From: Corallium rubrum
Taxonomy: Eukaryota > Cnidaria > Anthozoa > Scleralcyonacea > Coralliidae
Reading direction: 5' to 3'
Assembly: GCA_964035015.1 (NCBI GenBank)
Contig: OZ036016.1
Coordinates: forward strand, 4,666,714 to 4,730,713
Length of the DNA stretch: 64,000 nucleotides
Positions 56,404-64,000 of the stretch are shown piece by piece; position 1 is the stretch's first letter; every line of letters starts with the position of its first letter. The translations under genes and the position numbers were made by a program. The notes under the pieces are model-generated. The model saw nothing but the letters and a program-made list of their open reading frames with translations. It searched no databases and was not told where the DNA came from.

Positions 56404-58003
56404 GGGGAGCACAGGTGGCGTGTGCTGTTAGCGTGCTGCCTCTAGTACTTGGATGGGTGACCGCTTGGAAATGACTCCGTTGTCGAGCTGGAAACTAATG
56501 TGAGTAGAGTTGTACACACGTAAAAATCTCGCAAGTTGTTACAGCATTGTTGCCTGAACAATGCTGTAACAACTTGCAACAATGCTGTAACAACTTGCAA
56601 CAATGCTGTAACAACTTGCAACAATGCTGTAACAACTTGCAGCAATGCTGTAACAACTTGCAACAATGCTGTAACAACTTGCAACAATGCTGTAACAACT
56701 TGCAACAATGCTGTAACAACTTGCAGCAATGCTGTAACAACTTGCAACAATGCTGTAACAACTTGCATGCAACAATGCTGTAACAACTTGCAACAATGCT
56801 GTAACAACTTGCAACAATGCTGTAACAACTTGCAACAATGCTGTAACAACTTGCAACAATGCTGTAACAACTTGCAACAATGCTGTAACAACTTGCAACA
56901 ATGCTGTAACAACTTGCAGCAATGTTGTAACAACTTGCAACAATGCTGTAACAACTTGCATGCAACAATGCTGTAACAACTTGCAACAATGCTGTAACAA
57001 CTTGCAACAATGCTGTAACAACTTGCAACAATGCTGTAACAACTTGCAACAATGCTGTAACAACTTGCAACAATGCTGTAACAACTTGCAACAATGCTGT
57101 AACAACTTGCAACAATGCTGTAACAACTTGCAACAATGCTGTAACAACTTGCAACAATGCTGTAACAACTTGCAACAATGCTGTAACAACTTGCAACAAT
57201 GCTGTAACAACTTACAACAATGCTGTAACAACTTGCAACAATGCTGTAACAACTTGCAACAATGCTGTAACAACTTACAACAATGCTGTAACAACTTGCA
57301 ACAATGCTGTAACAACTTGCAACAATGCTGTAACAACTTGCAACAATGCTGTAACAAGTTGCAACAATGCTGTAACAACTTGCAACAATGCTGTAACAAC
57401 TTGCAACAATGCTGTAACAACTTGCAACAATGCTGTAACAACTTGTTGACATATGTGAACAATAATGATAAATGAACAACATTGTTCATCATTGTTTCAA
57501 CAACTTGTTACTGCTTGATGGAACAACAACCGTTGTTCACGCATGTTGTAACAACCGAAGAACGTGTTGATACATCAACCATGTTCACCATTGTTGTAAC
57601 ATTGTTGTTCATCGTTGTTATTTCGTCATGCTGTTACAACATGTTGTATCATGTGCGCGAACAACGTTGTTGGCTATAAAGAATGTGCTGTTGGAACAAC
57701 TTGTTCATGACTGTTAATTTATCCGTGAACAAGTTGTTCGAACCATAAGTGAACAACTTGTTGACAACTTGTTCACGGCGAGCAGCACAACATTGTTCAC
57801 GCCTGTTGACAACCGTGAACAAGTTGTGCGTTTTTACGCGTGTAGTTGATCTCTCCTGTGCTTCGAGGGTTTTTCGCCGGGTTCTCCGGTTTTTCTCCCT
57901 CCGCAAAACCAACCTTACATCATGGCAGTCATGTTCAATTGAGGCATTTCACTCTGTTTGACCACCAGTTGCAATAGGCAATAAAGTTATTAAAACAAAA
58001 CAA
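56404..58003 (+). mobile_element. 5S-derived SINE split by a 1328-bp insertion
   Basis: Head 56404-56514 (GGAGCACAGGTGGCGTGTGC, TAGTACTTGGATGGGTGACC) breaks off at GAGTTGTA and resumes at 57843 with TAGTTGATCTCTCCTGTGCT, ending AATAAAGTTATTAAAACA. Joining the two with one TA gives the uninterrupted sequence seen in other copies. Confidence 0.92.
56515..57842. mobile_element. TA-flanked terminal-inverted-repeat element with a 21-bp satellite body
   Basis: Ends CACACGTAAAAATC and mirrored GTTTTTACGCGTG, TA duplicated on both sides (56513-56514, 57843-57844). About 900 bp of the interior (56536-57446) is a 21-bp tandem repeat (AACAATGCTGTAACAACTTG plus C), followed by diverged GAACAACTTGTTCA-type sequence. 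All six frames are open in the tandem part, giving false frames up to 346 codons. Confidence 0.9.
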
Positions 58004-58009
58004 ATATAT

Positions 58010-60000
58010 AAGAACGTTTTTAAGCTAACTTGGAAAAACCTAGGTTCTTATATGTGGGTTTTTACTGTATATGATACCATACACAAGTAACCAGTAACCT
58101 TCTGCCGTATGACTATACCATTTTGTACTCTACAATATCACCAAGTCAACACCACCAGTGGTATGTTCCTAAACTTTGCTATATCTAAATGCTGACTTTA
58201 ATTAATGACCTCCACCGGCATTTAGATTAGATTACACTATCAAAAGCCTCACTACATAAATTTTCGTGAAATTTGATCTCACAGACAACAGGGAGCAAGA
58301 GGAATGAGGTGATTAATTTCGCAGCACTCCAGTTTTATACTACAGAACATTTCACCGTATAAAAACTACAGAGGTAAGAATCTCTTAGACCAGCCTTTAA
58401 GTTGATTCTTTGAACTCGAGCTGGTATATATAGATATTCTGTATGATCACTTAATGCTTGCCCAAAGCAAATATATGCAACGTGAATTCAAATTTAACCT
58501 CACGCTAAGTTACAACGTGGGTCAAGTTTAGTTGTCTGTGATATCAAAACTCGGGTCGTTTCGGTCAGGTTGAATTTGATCGTAGGGTTGCTTAAAGATA
58601 TGGTCCATTGATTAAACGATGGGATTGAGAATGGTCGTGAGTGTCCGCGTGACTGGTGAATTATATATATATAACTCTGATTCCTTGATTCTATCTTGTC
58701 TATTTGATATATCTCCTTGTGTAGTCAAGTTAGCATTTGAATAACAATGATTCTCCAAATACAGACCGGAACACCTGCACGACACAAAACAATGCGACCA
58801 CAAAGCGTTGCATTAATAAAAAGCTACGATCTTCCCGTAGAGTTCTAGTCGAAGCAAGCCAAGACAAAGCCATGTTGCGTATGAACATCATCTCATTGAT
58901 CTGGGCCTGGAGTATATGATCTCCTCGATGGTTGAAGCAGCGTGATTCAAATCTTCCTGATCTCTGATCCCCACACGAATAGAGATTTCGACGCTGAGTA
59001 AGACAACAAAATGTAAGTATTCTCAAATATTATCTCACATCCTCCATCGACCGACAAACCTATATATACTTTATAATTATCATCCTCAAATACGAACCCC
59101 GTGAACTGTCTACAGTTACCAATAAATGGCTACTATGTTATTATTGCCATGTCATACCATAGGCCTTACACATATAGTTCATGTCCGCTCTTATGTTCTC
59201 TTTGTCAAACCCTTAAACAACTGCTTCGAACTACATATAACTACGAGGAAGTGACGAGACAGTGCTATATAAATGACCAGGAAATAAAATACTGAAGTAT
59301 TAAAGACTCATTATCGGAGTAAACTATTTCATTCTGATAAAGAGCATCTGCTTCAGGCACATCATTTCCTCATAGCAGCTTTGCACATTGTTGTTTATAT
59401 TTTGTTCGAGGCATTCAAGTCTGTTCAGCCGTTCAAAGATCAAAGTAGCCTTGCCTGCTTTCTTGATGAAGCTAAGTATTAAAGTCAAAGAAACGCTTTA
59501 CGTTATAGGCAATTATGTTGCCATTTATATTACCTTCGTACATTTAACTACTGTACACTGTCTCATAGTTCCGGCGTTTGGGAATATCCTGAACCAATGT
59601 CACTAAGTACAGACTGTGTCGGTTCCGTTTTCAATATGAAAAATTATAATTAGATTGGGTGACGAGTCATTTAATGAAAGCTTTTAAAAAAACAACACCG
59701 CAAACGAGAAATATATCTGAAGAATAAAGCCATTGCTTGGTTCAATGAATATCAAAATGGTTCACAATTGAGTATAATACACATAATTTCAATAGCACTC
59801 CAAGTCAATATTCTAACGTGGCGTCAAAGCGTTCTTTCATGTTTTATTTTCAAATTGAATTGAGTTTCAAACTTTTTGATCTTATCGTGTGGTTTTTTCT
59901 TCAAACATCTGGCGCTCTAGGATCTTCGTGTCTTTTATTCCATGTTTGCCTTGTTTCTCTCTGATCTAAGCGGAAACTCCCGCCCACAATTATAAGACTT
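58010..60000. other. Intergenic AT-rich sequence, no supported gene
   Basis: Overlapping short frames at 58612-59026 on both strands and at 59101-59606 on + have no recognised domain. A weak satellite-family scrap is at 59320-59350. Confidence 0.4.
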
Positions 60001-60288
60001 TGTGATCTGTCCGAATCATTCGACGAGAGCCGAGCGAGGAAAGACGTTTACGGCAAAGGAATTAAGAAATGGTATCCAATATATTCACGTCCCGATTTAT
60101 AGCTTTGATTTTAACAAGATAATTGAGTTTTTTAAACAAGTAGGGAAAGGACATTGCGAGATTTTGATAATAATAATCTCGTTTTTCATTATAATCTAGA
60201 TCAAAATCAAATGCCACATGAACCACAGCTCTGCCCACAATCTTTCCTATCTCCCCCCCTAGCTCCTTCTCTCTTCTCTTCCTTTCTT

Positions 60289-60401
60289 CATTCATTCATT
60301 CATTCATTCATTCATCCATCCATCCATCCATCCATCCATCCATCCATCCATCCATCCATCCATCCATCCATCCATCCATCCATCCATCCATCCATCCATC
60401 C
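60289..60401. repeat. (ATTC)n then (ATCC)n microsatellite
   Basis: Switches from ATTC to ATCC to GTCC units; open frames on both strands are artefacts. Confidence 0.97.
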
Positions 60402-60409
60402 GTCCGTCC

Positions 60410-61250
60410 GTCCCTGCTTCCCTCCCTCTGCTCATCTCTCGTAGAAGTAAAGCGATGTTTATTGAGGGTAACATAATGACAGTAGTCCTCATCCCTTGAA
60501 GGCGTTCGTAGAACTAATTGGGGAAACTATATGGTGTTGATTTTGCGTAACGAAGGAAGGAAACTGGAGAATTCAAAGAACATCCCTCGAGGCACAGGAG
60601 AAAACCAACAACTTACTTTAATAGTATACACGAAGCTGATGTGTTCATCCATCCGAGTACGAACCATGTCCGACCGGGCTTATAACCTCAGCAGTGACAA
60701 GGAAGGCATTACCATGCAGCTAATCCACCTGTCCCTCTCTCGTTTCTTAGAGATTTTTACCACAACTTGCATGGGGTCACCTCGCGTGGCGTCGGAAAGT
60801 TATCTTTTGAAAAATGACGTTATTTTTATTAACCCTAGTTATCACACGAGTGTTGAAAAATTGCGAAAACAATTTTTTCTTATATAACCCGTGCCAAATT
60901 ACAATTTAATTTTTTGTTAATGAGTACAAATGTACTGTGCATCAAGTACGCAATGGCGGCAATGCTACAACAGGTATATTTCGCTTCCTAAAAACGGTAT
61001 ATTCAACCAGGGATGCAACCGGGATAGTGAAAAGGGTCTAAAACATCTAAACGTCGCCGTAAAAACGCTAGATACGTGTTCAAAGGTCTTATTTATGTAT
61101 TTGTCGCTCGTTTATAAATGGAAAACAGTAGCTAAATCTATTTGATTTGCTATATTTGAAAGTAAGGCCATTATGGTGTCACATGAATGTAGTTTATTCT
61201 CTGTGAAGGAAATAAAGGATAAAGGAGCTAAGGGGCTAATCATCCTTTAG
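60410..61250. other. Intergenic, nothing recognised
   Basis: The frame at 60531-60887 contains GRKLENSKNIPRGTGENQQ, which mirrors the body of the 5S-derived SINE, so it is likely repeat-derived. Confidence 0.4.
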
Positions 61251-61261
61251 CGGCTGAATTA

Positions 61262-62060
61262 TTTAGTTAGTTAGCGACTTTATTTCAAGAGGGTAGTACA
61301 TAATAGTGTTAAATACACTAATAAACTTGTAGCCCTCAAAATTTCTAAATCTAAAATACATGAAATACAATTACAATTATTATAATTTACAATATTACAA
61401 TTAAAGAAAAATAAATCAAAAATAAATATATGTAATGTTTACAACACGAGCGACCGTGTTGTATTGAATATACAATCACGAGCCGAAGGCGAGTGATTGT
61501 ATATTCAATACAACAAGGACGCGAGTCCCTTTGGGATATTGAGATGCTAATTAGTTACAAGCACTAGTGGTTGTATCAGAAGAGTATACATCCACTAGTG
61601 GTTGTAACTAATTAGCATCATTGGTTTTAGTTTGTATGGGGTTTACAGGAGTATACATGTGACGTATTTCTGAAATTGGATTGGCTGCAAAACTCATGAA
61701 TTAGTAATGAATTTCACAAAAATATATACAAGCTAAGAATATTAATTTATCAAAATCAAGGCTGAAAATGGTAAAGAGGAAGCTGTTTATCTAGTAATAA
61801 ATCTTGATATTTGTTCTTAAATAAACACACACTTTTTTGTCTCTTGAGGTCTAATGGCAGACTGTTCCACAATTGTGTGGTTGTTACGCTAAATGTTTTT
61901 CCACCTTCTGTCTTTCTTACGAATTTTGGGCAAATAAAATTTAAATTTGCGTATCTAGTGTTTCTATTATGGAATTCACTTTTTAATTTTAGCGTTTCAT
62001 TCATATAAGGTGCTGTTTCTCCATGTAGCCGCTTAAAAGCCAACAGGCATTTATTATTTT
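61262..62060 (-). mobile_element. LINE 3' end with nested foldback
   Basis: Minus-strand frame 62043-61756 encodes HNRNTRYANLNFICPKF and TTTQLWNSLPLDLKRQKS and ends FKNKYQDLLLD, typical of a non-LTR reverse-transcriptase C-terminus. The 3' UTR runs to about 61262 and is interrupted near 61440-61640 by a foldback with ACTAGTGGTTGTA and TGTATTGAATATACAATCAC arms. Confidence 0.8.
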
Positions 62061-62129
62061 ATGAAGAGGTAAACGTTAATCTGTTAAAATGTTCAACCGA
62101 AGAAGACAGTTTGGGTGCGAAGGAACCAT

Positions 62130-63026
62130 AGAAATATTATACCTAGAATGCGTGCTCCTATCTCTCGTCAGTCAAAAAATTGTCGCCACAAAATGGCGGA
62201 TTTATAAGGGCAAAAGGAACTAGGCCCAGGACTTTTTAACAGTTTTTTACACGACTGCGGTTGGTGATGTTGTGGAGTGATGGATGTGTTTTAGCACTGA
62301 ATTTCTTTGTCTTTTGTACCGGAAAACTTGCTGGATTGGTGAATTTTATAAAGATGAAGTGCAATATCCTTCGCCAAAACATTTCGAACATTAAACTCTG
62401 GATGTAGACATGCAGCGACGATAGCGGCCTTTTAATACGAATGGTTTTAGTGTTTTTACTGTTTTACATTATATTTCTTTTGAATGATTCCCACTTGCCA
62501 ATCTGTATGTGATTTATACTGAATGTGGAGGATTAATCCAGGAGACAAATTATACATCAGTCTTTTCGACATTTATTTATATTGACATATTAAATCCGTG
62601 TTTTTTTAAAGATTTTCTCCTAGTTTCCATTACGTATTTGATTATTTTATTTTATTTTAAACGGGCTTTGATGTAGACAATTTCTGAGTTTCAAGTTTAG
62701 CACTTTTTGTTGCTTTTTGTAATTGTGGTGAATTGATCGAAATGTAGTTTTGAACTTATAGTTTTTATACGTTTAATGAAACAAGTGTCTTGAAAATTGT
62801 TTTATTTTATGCTAATGTGTATGTGGCTGATTTGTTGTCGTGCATGTATCCAATTTATCCCTATGAAACGTCCTCCAATTCTTTATTTTGAAAGGCGATC
62901 ATTGTTGTATATTTACCCACCCCTTTATAAAATTCAAAATGGCGGATCTATAAGGGCAAAATAAAATTTAATTTGGACCCCTGTCACGTGACAGAGCACG
63001 CATTCTAGGTCTATTATTTCTATGGA
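62130..63026. mobile_element. About 0.9-kb inverted-repeat element inside a 5S-SINE-related segment
   Basis: CCATAGAAATATTATACCTA at the left and its mirror at the right, continuing through GAATGCGTGCTC. AAGGAA on each side is a likely target duplication. Inner arms share AAAATGGCGGATTTATAAGG in direct orientation. No transposase frame. Confidence 0.78.
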
Positions 63027-63115
63027 AGGAACCCAGATCAACGTGGCAGTGCCGAGGCATAGGTGCTCCAAGCAGCTGCCACACGACACAGTTCAGACCA
63101 CGGATCATTGCTACG
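63026..63115 (-). mobile_element. Distal segment of the 5S-derived SINE
   Basis: CAGATCAACGTGGCAGTGCC and CAGTTCAGACCACGGATCAT match 12738-12812. Confidence 0.75.
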
Positions 63116-63476
63116 TGTTGTAAAATTCCTTCAATTTCGTCGTTTTTCAAAAAGAATTATTTTTGAAGGACGTTCTTAATGAAGTTCTAACGGTGTATGT
63201 AATCTATATACGCTTTACTTTTATCGTTGTACAGTATGCTAATATACATGAAACGCACGTACCTTTATCGGTCACGTCCGACCAACAGTCGGTTCTTTTC
63301 ATCTTCTAAAAACACAACATCCAAAATCCTTTTGTGTGCTTTTCGGTCTCTTTGATGCTAATCTAAAAAAACAACGTAATTTATTGTTTGAATATTTGCA
63401 TGTATAATAGAAGCGAGAATTTTTCGTAAGTAACAAATATATTTATTTTCCGTATAATATATCACAGAGACGTTAC

Positions 63477-63738
<262 letters not shown>

Positions 63739-64000
63739 GAAATATCTGAAATTTTTAATAAGCACTTTTCAGAAATTGGTAAAAAACTATCAGAAACGCA
63801 AACGCCAGCAGAAAAATCTTACCAGGATTATTTACAACCAGTTTCCTCAACGTTTAATCTAAGTCCAACGACACCGAGTACGATTTTTAAACTATTAACC
63901 TTAGTACCAGTAAATAAAGGAGCTGGCCTCGATAAAATTCCTGGTAAATTATTAAAAGAAGCTGCGTATATCATTTCAGGATCACTCTGTAATTTATTTA
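63739..64000 (+). mobile_element. LINE reverse-transcriptase, N-terminal part, cut by window edge
   Basis: Open frame reading EISEIFNKHFSEIGKKLSET, then VNKGAGLDKIPGKLLKEAA, the NxxGxDxIPxxLLKxAA start of a non-LTR reverse-transcriptase domain. It opens directly out of the GTCT tract, so the 5' part is missing or replaced; the 3' part lies outside the window. Confidence 0.82.

Noticed and set aside
56442-57492. Open frames of up to 346 codons on both strands
   Set aside because: They are translations of a 21-bp tandem repeat; a period divisible by 3 keeps all frames open.

Overview
The window is eukaryotic, intron-rich and AT-rich, and looks like an invertebrate animal, most likely an anthozoan cnidarian such as a stony coral or sea anemone. 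Four protein-coding genes, all on the + strand, can be reconstructed exon by exon with consistent splice sites and phase: an AP-2 transcription factor (7 exons, 3230-19671), two closely related class A GPCRs (30479-34455 and 38088-41001), and a Not/Noto-type homeobox gene (46097-53726). The taxonomic guess rests on this gene set, the GPCR style and the repeat types; it is inference.

Almost everything else is repeats. 1-2160 holds degenerate tRNA-like SINE repeats and a foldback element. 2160-3229 is the AP-2 5' flank. AP-2 intron 2 (10.3 kb) holds a (GAAC)n tract, a tRNA-type SINE, a 5S-rRNA-derived SINE, a 41-bp minisatellite, a 119/120-bp satellite with higher-order structure, and a LINE 3' end. 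AP-2 intron 4 is almost entirely a G-rich minisatellite. 19.7-30.1 kb holds foldback MITEs, a 1.2-kb GAGCT/GGGCT-type minisatellite and nested inverted repeats. GPCR1 is preceded at 59 bp by a 291-bp MITE, and its intron is a 41-bp minisatellite split by a TA-flanked element with twin foldback ends. GPCR2 is preceded directly by a 21-bp minisatellite and its intron carries a MITE with a 9-bp target duplication, a 380-bp (GGAA)n tract and a 128-bp tandem repeat. 41-46 kb has 5S and tRNA SINEs and a five-member chain of TTAA-linked foldbacks. 46.4-53.5 kb is the homeobox intron. After the homeobox stop, the end of the coding exon and its 3' flank are tandemly repeated in decayed form. 54.6-64 kb has a SINE interrupted by a transposon made of satellite, LINE fragments, and the start of a LINE reverse transcriptase cut by the window edge.

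The most interesting signal is a hammerhead-ribozyme-like motif (CTGANGA, an extra A, a hairpin, GAA, a self-complementary tetranucleotide, then a flanking stem). It recurs in at least four unrelated repeat contexts: the 120-bp satellite, palindromic MITEs, and isolated sites at 17206-17259 and 53167-53209. Stem I, stem II and the ACGT/AGCT tetranucleotide co-vary between copies, which suggests an RNA structure and not just a shared sequence. Tandem satellite bearing hammerheads is an established pattern in other animals. Activity here is untested, and the extra A and absent stem III loop depart from the canonical fold.
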